DNA from: Spirochaetales bacterium
GTDB taxonomy: Bacteria > Spirochaetota > Spirochaetia > UBA9216
Reading direction: 5' to 3'
Assembly (NCBI GenBank): GCA_016839055.1
Contig: JAEKNX010000011.1
Location: 79,940 to 143,939, forward strand
Length of the DNA: 64,000 nt
The notes beneath the pieces were generated by a model that saw only the letters and a program-made list of their open reading frames with translations, had not been told where the DNA came from and did no database searches. Shown piece by piece: positions 16,570-24,034 of the stretch. The position numbers and the translations under genes are program-made. Position 1 is the first letter of the stretch, and each line of letters begins with the position of its first letter.

Positions 16570-16828
16570 TTAAATCCTCTGTAAATTTCTTTAATCAAAT
16601 TCTCTATTACTTTTTACTATCTTGTCATAGCTTAATGTTCTACTGAATGACTTAATACAAAACAAGACAAGATATATAGCAGGTAATACAGAACAGATTT
16701 TCTATTATCAGGTTAAAATATTTATTAGCACTAGTCAAGCACGAAATTCCCATGAAGCGCATTTTAACTGATGTCTGGCATTCACTTGAACCATCGGGAG
16801 CATAATACTTGCTGATTCCTGAAAACAA

Positions 16829-17275
16829 GTGGATACGCTATCCATAAAAAGTTATTATCAGATGGTTTCGACGCAGTCGGTCGGCAGGGGCGGTATAATC
16901 CGTCTTGTGCGGGGCGGGACTTGTACAATTTGTTCTCAGATTGGCAGGAAATATGATGATATCAATCTGATTGAGGCCGGAGATGCCAATGCCGAGCTGG
17001 TCTACAGGGCCATAGCTCACTATATAGTCAAATCGATCGGCGCTAATTATGCAGTTTTAAAGGGGGATATTGATGGAATTGTTATTACAGGTGGACTTGC
17101 CTACGATAAAACTCTAATCGGCTGGGTTCTTGATTTTTTTAGATTTATGGGTACACTGTTCATATATCCCGGAGACAACGAGATGAAGGCCCTTGTAGGC
17201 GGAGTTCTAATAAGCCTCCGGAAAGAACAGAAGGCTCTGAATTATATTGATGAGGCTAAGAAGGTGAATGCTTGA
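16829..17275 (+). pseudogene. Truncated butyrate kinase, C-terminal third
   Basis: Residues from about 47 match the C-terminal end of butyrate kinase: IEAGDANAELVYRAIAHYI, then DIDGIVITGGLAYDKTLIGW and IYPGDNEMKALVGG. The intact family has about 355 residues; only about 100-120 recognisable ones remain. The first 45 residues fit the family poorly, and the start has no ribosome site. The N-terminal domain with the phosphate-binding motifs is absent upstream, so no kinase activity is expected. It overlaps the next gene by 4 nt and may now mainly provide translational coupling. Alternative: a short protein of new function. Confidence 0.7.
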
Positions 17276-17952
17276 TACAAAATGACAGACGTGTGCGGAT
17301 AATTTCCGGGCATTACGGGAGCGGAAAGACTGAATTCGCAGTCAATTACGCAGTGAAACTGGCTGAACTCGGCGGAAAACCCGTCCTGGCCGATATTGAT
17401 ATAATAAATCCCTATTTCCGCAGTCGTGAACGGGCTGTACAGCTTGAAGAACTCGGGATCCGAGTTATAGGCAGCTCGGTTTACGCTCCGGCAGTTGCTG
17501 TTCCCGCCATTGCGGCAGAGTGCTATTCAGTTTTTGACAATAGGGCAGTCGATGCCGTAGTTGATGTAGGAGGAGACCGGGCCGGCGCCGATGTGCTGAA
17601 CCGGTTTTCAGATCATTTTACTCATCCCGAAGAGTATGATCTCTTTTTTGTAATAAATGCAAACCGTCCATCAACCCAGTCTGAAAAACAGGTCGAGGAA
17701 TATATAAAATCAATTGAGAAAGGCTGCGGACTTAAGGTTACAGGTTTGATTAATACTACGCATATGTTAAAATCAACCACTGCGAAAGATCTTGTCAAAG
17801 GATGGGAACTTTCACAAAGTGTTTCGATGCAAACCGGGATTCCCGTAAAATATAACGTAGGTCTTGCGAGACTTGCTGATGAGATCCCGGATGAAATGAA
17901 GAATAACTTTTTTCCAATCGAGCTGTATATGCGCGACGACTGGATGAGCTAA
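17272..17952 (+). CDS. P-loop ATPase associated with 2-oxoacid oxidoreductase operons
   Basis: This 226-residue protein has a Walker A-like GHYGSGKTEFAVNYA (residues 14-28) and LADIDIINPYFRSRE, giving a SIMIBI/ParA-like nucleotide-binding fold. DVGGDRAGADVL corresponds to the Walker B region. It starts with TTG at 17272 overlapping the previous stop. Its place between a butyrate-kinase remnant and ferredoxin/oxidoreductase genes suggests an accessory or cofactor-related role. The precise function is not recognised. Confidence 0.65.
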   Translation: MIQNDRRVRIISGHYGSGKTEFAVNYAVKLAELGGKPVLADIDIINPYFRSRERAVQLEELGIRVIGSSVYAPAVAVPAIAAECYSVFDNRAVDAVVDVGGDRAGADVLNRFSDHFTHPEEYDLFFVINANRPSTQSEKQVEEYIKSIEKGCGLKVTGLINTTHMLKSTTAKDLVKGWELSQSVSMQTGIPVKYNVGLARLADEIPDEMKNNFFPIELYMRDDWMS

Positions 17953-17972
17953 TTTAGAATATAGGAGGATCT

Positions 17973-18188
17973 ATGGCAAATGGAAAAGTAACTTTCGATT
18001 ATAACAGCTGCAAAGGCTGCGGGCTTTGTGTAACTGCCTGTCCGAAAAAGATTATTTTTCTCGATAAGGAAAGGATTAATCTGAAGGGATATAATCCTGC
18101 GACGGTGGAAAAGATGGAAGAATGCATTGGCTGCGCAAACTGCGCGATGATGTGTCCCGATATGATTATCACGGTTGAAAGACTTTAA
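17973..18188 (+). CDS. vorD: 2-oxoacid:ferredoxin oxidoreductase, delta (2x[4Fe-4S] ferredoxin) subunit
   Basis: This 71-residue ferredoxin has two CxxCxxCxxxCP-type clusters: CKGCGLCVTACP (residues 13-24) and CIGCANCAMMCP (about 51-62). It carries electrons from the Vor/Kor enzyme. AGGAGG precedes the start. It is the first of four subunit genes in the order delta, alpha, beta, gamma. Confidence 0.85.
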   Translation: MANGKVTFDYNSCKGCGLCVTACPKKIIFLDKERINLKGYNPATVEKMEECIGCANCAMMCPDMIITVERL

Positions 18189-18200
18189 GGGAGGATTTTG

Positions 18201-19262
18201 ATGGAAAAACTACTTATGAAGGGTAATGAAGCAGTAGGAGCAGCCGCAATCAAGGCAGGCTGTCGGCATTTTTTCGGTTACCCAATTACACCGCAGAATG
18301 AAATCCCTGAATATATGGCTAAAGAACTGCCTCCTCTAGGCGGAACTTTTGTTCAGGCAGAGAGTGAGATTGCTGCAATTAACATGGTTTATGGTGCCGC
18401 CGGCGCTGGTGCAAGGGTAATGACTTCGTCGTCCAGTCCTGGAATAGCGCTTAAGCAGGAAGGTATTTCATACATTGCTGCAAGTGAACTTCCTTGTGTA
18501 ATAGTAAACATGATGAGATCCAGTCCTGGACTCGGCGGAATTCAGCCGGCTCAGGCTGATTATTTTATGGCGACAAGAGGCGGCGGAAACGGTGATTACT
18601 ACATGCCCGTTTATGCTCCCGCAAGCATTCAGGAAACTGTCGAGCTTGTAATGGAAGCCTTCGAAGTTGCGGATTTTTATTGTACTCCCGTTATGATTCT
18701 TGGTGACGGAATGATTGGACAGATGATGGAATCTGTTGAGTTCCCTGAGCCGAAGAAACGGAACCTGCCTGCAAAGGATTGGGCCACTGTTGGTACCGGC
18801 GGAAAACGAAAACCGAATATTATAAATTCACTCCGAATTGAACCGGATGTCCTTGAGCCGCATATTCAGAAGCTCCTCGATAAATATGAAGTAATTAAAA
18901 AGGATGAAACCCTTTACGAAAAAGTTAACTGCGAAGACGCCGATGTTATAGCAGTCGCGTACGGCACAATATCGAGAGTCGTACGTAACGCAATCAAGAA
19001 ATGCGAGGAAGAAGGTATTAAGCTCGGCCTAATTAGGCCCATTACCCTCTGGCCATTTCCTTTTGCTGCATTCGAAGAAATCAGCCCGAACACAAAAGCC
19101 TTTCTCAGCGTTGAGATGAGTGCCGGTCAGATGGTTGATGATGTGAAGATTGCCGCTAATGGTAGAATTCCGGTTGAATTTTATGGCCGCTACGGCGGAA
19201 ATGTTCCTAAACCGGATGAAGTCGTTGCTAAGGTAAAAGATATTCTCGGAGGTGGAAAATGA
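18201..19262 (+). CDS. vorB: 2-oxoacid:ferredoxin oxidoreductase, alpha subunit (VorB/KorA type)
   Basis: This 353-residue protein of the pyruvate-ferredoxin-oxidoreductase domain I/II family shows GNEAVGAAAIKAGCRHFFGYPITPQNEI and ESEIAAINMVYGAAGAGARVMTSSSSPG, key features of alpha subunits. The ATG at 18201, with GGAGG upstream, replaces a TTG one codon earlier. The enzyme oxidatively decarboxylates a 2-oxoacid to its CoA ester and reduces ferredoxin. The neighbouring butyrate-kinase remnant suggests branched-chain or related 2-oxoacids, but 2-oxoglutarate is possible. Confidence 0.85.
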   Translation: MEKLLMKGNEAVGAAAIKAGCRHFFGYPITPQNEIPEYMAKELPPLGGTFVQAESEIAAINMVYGAAGAGARVMTSSSSPGIALKQEGISYIAASELPCVIVNMMRSSPGLGGIQPAQADYFMATRGGGNGDYYMPVYAPASIQETVELVMEAFEVADFYCTPVMILGDGMIGQMMESVEFPEPKKRNLPAKDWATVGTGGKRKPNIINSLRIEPDVLEPHIQKLLDKYEVIKKDETLYEKVNCEDADVIAVAYGTISRVVRNAIKKCEEEGIKLGLIRPITLWPFPFAAFEEISPNTKAFLSVEMSAGQMVDDVKIAANGRIPVEFYGRYGGNVPKPDEVVAKVKDILGGGK

Positions 19263-20002
19263 GTCTGGTATTTGAAAAAACAAAGGGACTAACGGATGTT
19301 CCCTTTCATTACTGCCCCGGATGTACACACGGAATTGTTCACCGGCTTGTTGCCGAGAATCTTGTTGAGCTCGGTGTGCTCGGAAGCACCATTGGTGTTG
19401 CTCCGGTAGGCTGTGCGGTATTTGCATATAATTATTTTAACTGTGATATGCAGGAAGCGGCTCACGGCAGGGCTCCTGCTGTAGCCACGGGTATTAAGCG
19501 TGTTCATCCCGACAATGTTGTCTTTACCTATCAGGGTGACGGCGACCTTGCCGCAATTGGAACCGCCGAGACTGTCCATGCCGCCGTCCGAGGTGAGAAC
19601 ATAACAATTATTTTCATTAATAACGCCATTTACGGGATGACCGGCGGCCAGATGGCTCCGACAACTCTTATCGGGCAGAAGGCAACTACCGCTCCCTATG
19701 GGCGTCAGAAGGAAGTTCAGGGAAGCCCTATCAGGGTATCTGAAATGCTTGCGACACTCGAAGGCGCTGCCTTTATTGAACGTGTTTCGGTAGATAGTCC
19801 GGGAAATGTTCGAAAGGCCAAGAAAGCAATCAAGAAGGCATTCGAATGTCAGATTCAGAAGAAGGGATTCAGTATGGTTGAGGTTCTCTCAACCTGTCCT
19901 ACTAACTGGGGAATGACTCCGGTTGATTCTCTGACATGGCTGGAAGAGAACATGATGCCTTATTACCCGCTGGGTAATATCAGAACACCGGAGGAGGACT
20001 AA
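19259..20002 (+). CDS. vorA: 2-oxoacid:ferredoxin oxidoreductase, beta (TPP-binding) subunit
   Basis: This 247-residue protein has HYCPGCTHGIVHRL near the N-terminus and the thiamine-diphosphate/Mg2+ motif GDGDLAAIGTAETVHAA...NN-xIYGMTGGQ (about residues 95-130). It overlaps the alpha gene by 4 nt. It forms the catalytic TPP site with the alpha subunit. Confidence 0.88.
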   Translation: MSLVFEKTKGLTDVPFHYCPGCTHGIVHRLVAENLVELGVLGSTIGVAPVGCAVFAYNYFNCDMQEAAHGRAPAVATGIKRVHPDNVVFTYQGDGDLAAIGTAETVHAAVRGENITIIFINNAIYGMTGGQMAPTTLIGQKATTAPYGRQKEVQGSPIRVSEMLATLEGAAFIERVSVDSPGNVRKAKKAIKKAFECQIQKKGFSMVEVLSTCPTNWGMTPVDSLTWLEENMMPYYPLGNIRTPEED

Positions 20003-20003
20003 G

Positions 20004-20546
20004 ATGGCGCTGAATGAAGAAGTTATTTTTGCCGGCTTCGGCGGACAGGGAGTTCTCTCCATGGGAAAGATGCTCTCTTATGCGGGGATGATGAAGGGGA
20101 AGAATGTCTCCTGGCTGCCGTCATACGGCCCCGAGATGAGGGGGGGGACAGCAAACTGCAGCGTTATTGTCTCTGATGATCTGATCGGAAGTCCTGTTGT
20201 GACTGAGGCCGATACCCTCGTTGTCATGAACAGGCCCTCCCTCGACAAATTCGAGAAGTCTGTAAAACCGGGCGGAATAATCATTGTAAACTCATCACTC
20301 ATCGATCAGAAAGTTAAGCGTGATGATGTTACAGTTTATTATTTTCCTGTAAATGAGATAGCAACCGAATGCGGAAGCGCCAAGGCGGCCAATATGGTAA
20401 TGCTCGGGGCTTATGTAAAGCTCAAGGGGTTTATATCTGAAGCTGATCTACTTGGTGCTTTTCTGAAAGTTTTTGGTGAAGGCAAGAAGAATTTGCTGCC
20501 GCTGAACGAGAAAGCTGTTGCAGCCGGAGCAGAACTGGTTAAATAG
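20004..20546 (+). CDS. vorC: 2-oxoacid:ferredoxin oxidoreductase, gamma subunit
   Basis: This 180-residue gamma subunit has IFAGFGGQGVLSMGKMLSYAG at residues 8-28 and SYGPEMRGGTANCSVIVS near 40-57. These two family signatures frame the CoA-binding region. It is the last gene of the operon, one base after the beta stop, and is followed by a strong terminator. Confidence 0.9.
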   Translation: MALNEEVIFAGFGGQGVLSMGKMLSYAGMMKGKNVSWLPSYGPEMRGGTANCSVIVSDDLIGSPVVTEADTLVVMNRPSLDKFEKSVKPGGIIIVNSSLIDQKVKRDDVTVYYFPVNEIATECGSAKAANMVMLGAYVKLKGFISEADLLGAFLKVFGEGKKNLLPLNEKAVAAGAELVK

Positions 20547-20567
20547 CCGGGTGTAAATCCGAAATAG

Positions 20568-20600
20568 AGCGCCGAATCCTCTGGGGTTCGGCGCTTTTTT
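20568..20600 (+). terminator. Terminator of the Vor operon
   Basis: A GC-rich stem AGCGCCGAA-TCC / GGG-TTCGGCGCT (20568-20594) is followed by TTTTTT. The last bases overlap the stop codon of the convergent lipoprotein gene, so it may act in both directions. Confidence 0.9.
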
Positions 20601-21477
20601 ATTCTGAATCGGTTATTACGTATTCTTCCCTGATTATCTTGAATTTGTATATTTTATCCTGAAACCGATCTTCTATTTTCAGATCGAGACTGCCGATCCA
20701 CTCGTTGTTTACCTTATAGCTTTTATCGTTCCACCAGAGTTTGTCATGGCCATATACATAGGGCATGTCCTCTGTACCTCGTTTGTTGAAGATGGTTTCT
20801 CCGTCTTGCAGCAAAGTAAATTCAAACCATCTTGAAATAGCGTTTGTGAGTTCGGTTCTGCCGTAGGTTATAAACAGCATTCCTGATGCCGGCAGCCGGG
20901 AAAGCTGCTTTTTCAGGGCTTCTTCGGTTATTTCCCCGGTCGCGAAGCTTGCTTTGAGCTCTTCGATGAGAGTTTCACGCGGTTTGTATTCTACTGTTGT
21001 AAACTCGGCGCTGCTAGTGTATTCCGCGGCGGGAACAACGACATATCGAATTCCGGTTTTAGCTGCCTGCTTGGGTTCCGGGGAAATCTCCGGGGCCGGC
21101 AGCCAGACCGATGCTGTAATTTCTGCGTCCTCTACAAAACCAGCGACTCCGAGAAGCATCAAAAGCGATGCTGGATTCCATCTTCCTTCCACGATTTCTG
21201 GCTTTATTACAGCCTTGTTTCCGTACAATCTCACCGCTTCGGCGAGTGCTTTCTGCTCGAGCAGTTCACGGCGCTCTTCGCTGCTTTTCTGAAAGAACCA
21301 GTTCCAGTTTGTCAGGCTGCTTTTTACTTCACCCGCGTAGACAAGGCTGGTCTCCGAGGCCTTTTCGAGGATGGGGTTTTTCCCTCCGGGGTCGTTTGAA
21401 ACAAGGTTCACGCAGCCGTTTAGAAAGAAGACGGCCAGTATGCTAACCGATATTGCTGAAAAAATTTTATTTCTCAT
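20599..21477 (-). CDS. Lipoprotein of unknown function
   Basis: The protein has about 292 residues if started at 21477, where AGGAA lies about 6 nt upstream; a longer frame to 21513 is less likely. The signal peptide ends in a lipobox (FFLNGC). The mature part has no motif I recognise; it contains SGMLFITYGRTELTNAISRWFEF and a WWNDKSYKVNNEW segment. It overlaps the end of the MocA-like gene by 11 nt and is last in this minus-strand run. Alternative annotations cannot be judged from sequence alone. Confidence 0.6.
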   Translation of the reverse strand: MRNKIFSAISVSILAVFFLNGCVNLVSNDPGGKNPILEKASETSLVYAGEVKSSLTNWNWFFQKSSEERRELLEQKALAEAVRLYGNKAVIKPEIVEGRWNPASLLMLLGVAGFVEDAEITASVWLPAPEISPEPKQAAKTGIRYVVVPAAEYTSSAEFTTVEYKPRETLIEELKASFATGEITEEALKKQLSRLPASGMLFITYGRTELTNAISRWFEFTLLQDGETIFNKRGTEDMPYVYGHDKLWWNDKSYKVNNEWIGSLDLKIEDRFQDKIYKFKIIREEYVITDSE

Positions 21478-22111
21478 AATGTTTCCTGTAATCTTCGGGG
21501 GTATCAATGTCATTTAAGACTCCAATCTCGCAGGCGGGAATAACAAGAGAGGGGAAGGCCGAGATTACATCCCTCATGCTGTCGGTATCCGAAAGGCTTA
21601 ACGCATAGGCGACAGCCTCCCGGCTGAGGAGCACAGGATGTCCCTTCTTGCCTTTAAACTGTGGAATAACAGAGCCCGCAAGGCATCCGGAGTCCATGAA
21701 GGAGGCTGCCCTCAGATAGGTTCCGGGACTTACTTCCGGCATGTCACCCAGGCAAAGAAAACACCAGGGAGGCAGTCCCGCAACATCTCCGGAGGCGGCA
21801 TTGAACCCGCAGCAGGCGGAGGCAAACATTCCGGTTTCCCAGTTAGCCGATTTCACAATTCTGATTTTTTCTCTCTGTTCCTCCCACGAAGGAGCATCAA
21901 AGAGCCTTGAAAGTTCTTCATGAGCCCAACCCGAGACAAGGATTATTCTGCTGCAGGCGGTGAGTGCATGTTTTACCGAGGTTTCGATAATTGTGGATTT
22001 TCCCCATGGCAGCGACATTTTCCATTGGCCCATTCGTTCGGATTTTCCGGCGGCGAGCATCACGGCGGGGATGCCTGTGTTTCTTGTTTTATCCAAGCTG
22101 ATCTGTCCCAA
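21467..22111 (-). CDS. MocA/MobA-like nucleotidyltransferase
   Basis: This 214-residue protein of the NTP-transferase fold has the nucleotide-binding start AVMLAAGKSERMGQWKMSLPW (near residues 16-36) and CLGDMPEVSPGTY with the metal-binding Asp. The family includes MocA, which adds CMP to molybdopterin for enzymes of the xanthine-dehydrogenase type. Its partner XdhC lies immediately upstream with a 23-nt overlap, which supports this role. No molybdenum hydroxylase gene is in the window. Confidence 0.75.
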   Translation of the reverse strand: MGQISLDKTRNTGIPAVMLAAGKSERMGQWKMSLPWGKSTIIETSVKHALTACSRIILVSGWAHEELSRLFDAPSWEEQREKIRIVKSANWETGMFASACCGFNAASGDVAGLPPWCFLCLGDMPEVSPGTYLRAASFMDSGCLAGSVIPQFKGKKGHPVLLSREAVAYALSLSDTDSMRDVISAFPSLVIPACEIGVLNDIDTPEDYRKHYEK

Positions 22112-22895
22112 TCCTCATGTGCGGAGCATCCTTGCCGTTATTAACTGCTATAAACTCCGCCGCAATCGATATTGCAATCTCTGCGGCTGTATCTCCGCCT
22201 ATTCTTAGGCCGACTGGAGTATGGAGCCCGGGCGGCAGTTCGAAGCCTTCTGATTTCAGAGTTTTAAGAATTGTCCTCACCTTTACTTTTGAACCAATCA
22301 TCCCGATGTATGGAAGCTCTGGCGCTGTCTTGAGTATCTGTCTAAGGGTTGTAAGGTCCCACTCATGGCCATGGGTTGCTATAAAGCAACCTCCGCTTGC
22401 CCTTAGAGCTTCCGAGGCCGTGGAGATGTCGCTGTAATTAGCTATTATAACGGTCCTGTTCTCCGAATCAATCATTGAGCGAACATCATCCCGATTATCA
22501 AAAACGGTTACCTTATAATCAAGAAGTTCGAGGATTGGGGACAACGCACGGCCCAAATGGCCTCCGCCGAAGATGATGAATGATTTATGGCCGCCGAAAT
22601 GTTCTAACAGGAGTTCTACACTGCCGCCGCACTGCATTCCGATGCCGGAGAGATCTATTTCCCGGAGCTCGGCTGAAGCAAGCCTTCTGGAGCCTTCGAG
22701 GAGCTCTATTGCCTCATCTATAATGGTTTTCTCAAGCGCGCCGCCGCCTATTGTTCCCCATGACTGACCTCTGCCGGATACGGCAAGTCTGAAGCCGGGT
22801 TTTGCCGGAGAACTCCCGGCTGCTTTTGTAATTGTAGCAAGGACGAAGGGTGTGCCGTCATCCGAAAATTCTGCAATCTTTTTTAATATATTCAT
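22089..22895 (-). CDS. xdhC: XdhC/CoxI-family protein
   Basis: This 268-residue protein has the XdhC N-terminal part (VLATITKAAGSSPAKPG and GTIGGGALE) and the C-terminal Rossmann part (SFIIFGGGHLGRALSPI). It ends with YIGMIGSKVKVRTILK and TPVGLRIGGDTAAEIAISIAAE. XdhC proteins bind and sulfurate or deliver molybdenum cofactor to hydroxylases. It has a leaderless-type promoter (TTGCCA-N17-TAAGAT-N6-ATG). It is co-transcribed with the MocA-like gene. Confidence 0.88.
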   Translation of the reverse strand: MNILKKIAEFSDDGTPFVLATITKAAGSSPAKPGFRLAVSGRGQSWGTIGGGALEKTIIDEAIELLEGSRRLASAELREIDLSGIGMQCGGSVELLLEHFGGHKSFIIFGGGHLGRALSPILELLDYKVTVFDNRDDVRSMIDSENRTVIIANYSDISTASEALRASGGCFIATHGHEWDLTTLRQILKTAPELPYIGMIGSKVKVRTILKTLKSEGFELPPGLHTPVGLRIGGDTAAEIAISIAAEFIAVNNGKDAPHMRIGTDQLG

Positions 22896-22901
22896 GTGGT
22901 A

Positions 22902-22930
22902 ATCTTATCTTCAAAGACAGCTTCTGGCAA
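22902..22930 (-). promoter_or_regulatory. Leaderless-type promoter of xdhC
   Basis: On the minus strand TTGCCA (22930-22925), a 17-bp spacer and TAAGAT (22907-22902) are followed by 6 nt and the ATG at 22895. There is no ribosome site. Confidence 0.6.
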
Positions 22931-22962
22931 GAAGAAACGGTTGTGGTACCGGGTTCTGAATT

Positions 22963-23457
22963 CTATTCAGGCCAGCTGAGGCGGTGGAGTTCTCCCTCGC
23001 CTTTGAGTCCTCGGTAGTCCGTCTGCCGAAGCGCTTCATAGACGGCTATTGCGGCTGAGTTTGACAGGTTCAGTGAGCGCGACTCGTCTATCATCGGAAT
23101 ACGGCAGCAGGAATCAGGATATTTAATGAGGAGCTCTTCGGGCAGACCGGAGCTCTCGGAGCCGAAGATTAGAAAGCTGTCGTCTGAGTAAGTCATTCCG
23201 GCATAGGAGCGTGGAGCCTTCGTGGTGAAAAACCTCATCTCGGCGGAAGGATGTTTAGCTAAAAAGTTTTCGAGGTCATCGTAGTAATGGATGTCAAGCA
23301 GATTCCAGTAGTCGAGCCCGGCGCGTTTAAGGCTCTTGTCGTCGGTAGAAAATCCCAGTGGCCGGACAAGGTGCAGCGAGGTTCCGGTCGCGGCGCATGT
23401 GCGCGCTATATTGCCGGTGTTCTGCGGAATCTGAGGATGGATGAGTACAATGTTCAT
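22963..23457 (-). CDS. trmL: tRNA (cytidine/uridine-34-2'-O)-methyltransferase
   Basis: This SPOUT methyltransferase has about 164 residues. It starts MNIVLIHPQIPQNTGNIART and carries LIFGSESSGLPEELL and IPMIDESRSLNLSNSAAIAVYE, the knotted SAM-binding motifs of TrmL. It would methylate the wobble-position ribose of certain tRNAs. The start at 23457 is preferred over an upstream ATG at 23481 because TrmL proteins begin at this NIVL motif and it avoids overlap with the preceding gene. Confidence 0.9.
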   Translation of the reverse strand: MNIVLIHPQIPQNTGNIARTCAATGTSLHLVRPLGFSTDDKSLKRAGLDYWNLLDIHYYDDLENFLAKHPSAEMRFFTTKAPRSYAGMTYSDDSFLIFGSESSGLPEELLIKYPDSCCRIPMIDESRSLNLSNSAAIAVYEALRQTDYRGLKGEGELHRLSWPE

Positions 23458-23461
23458 AATT

Positions 23462-23929
23462 TCAGCTTGATCTCTTTGCACTCAGCCGCGGAGCCTCGAC
23501 TTTGAAGACGGTTACGGCATTAACCGCTTTTTCACTCATGGGAAAGGCCTGCTCATCGGCAAATTTGGCAATCACTGCCTTTAGAGCCTTAGCCTTCTCA
23601 TCAAAATCGGTTATAAATTCAGCACGTCCGGTTGCTATTATCGATTTATAATCCATTCCCCAGTCACAGGGACTGTCTTTGCCGTCTTTTTTGAAGGTGC
23701 TCAGATTCTCTACTTCAATGCAGACCCTGGGATCGGCCTTAAGAAGATCGAGTTTCAGTCCCGCTCCGGCGGAGTGGAAGTAGAAGGTGCCGCCCTCGTA
23801 TCCGAAATTCATCGGAACAATGTAGGGAGCACCGCCTTCCCGGTTGATTGCGAGTCTTGCGACTTCGGCAACAGTTATGATCCTTTCAATCTCGCTTTTG
23901 TCAGTAATTTCCTGTTTGTTTCTTCTCAT
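23462..23929 (-). CDS. Pyridoxamine-5'-phosphate-oxidase-like flavin-binding protein
   Basis: This 155-residue protein has the split-barrel FMN-binding fold: VARLAINREGGAPYIVPMNFGY, FYFHSAGAGLKLDLLKADPRVC and YKSIIATGRAEFI. Relatives include NimA-like nitroimidazole reductases and other small flavin or haem proteins. The substrate is unknown. It has a leaderless-type promoter (TTTACA-N17-TAACAT-N6-ATG) and is followed within 5 nt by trmL. Confidence 0.85.
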   Translation of the reverse strand: MRRNKQEITDKSEIERIITVAEVARLAINREGGAPYIVPMNFGYEGGTFYFHSAGAGLKLDLLKADPRVCIEVENLSTFKKDGKDSPCDWGMDYKSIIATGRAEFITDFDEKAKALKAVIAKFADEQAFPMSEKAVNAVTVFKVEAPRLSAKRSS

Positions 23930-23935
23930 GACCCG

Positions 23936-23964
23936 ATGTTACCCGAAGTCAATCCGCCTGTAAA
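23936..23964 (-). promoter_or_regulatory. Leaderless-type promoter of the flavin-binding protein gene
   Basis: On the minus strand TTTACA (23964-23959), a 17-bp spacer and TAACAT (23941-23936) are followed by 6 nt and the ATG at 23929. There is no Shine-Dalgarno. Confidence 0.55.
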
Positions 23965-24034
23965 GAAGAATCTACATCAATAAAACTATTCAGTATCTGT
24001 TTCAGATAATTCGTTGCCGGAAGTAATGCCGGGT

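Noticed and set aside
16770-16790. TGGCATTCACTTGAA as a possible sigma-54 promoter before the butyrate-kinase remnant
   Set aside because: The GC dinucleotide at the -12 position is missing, so the essential GG-N10-GC rule fails.
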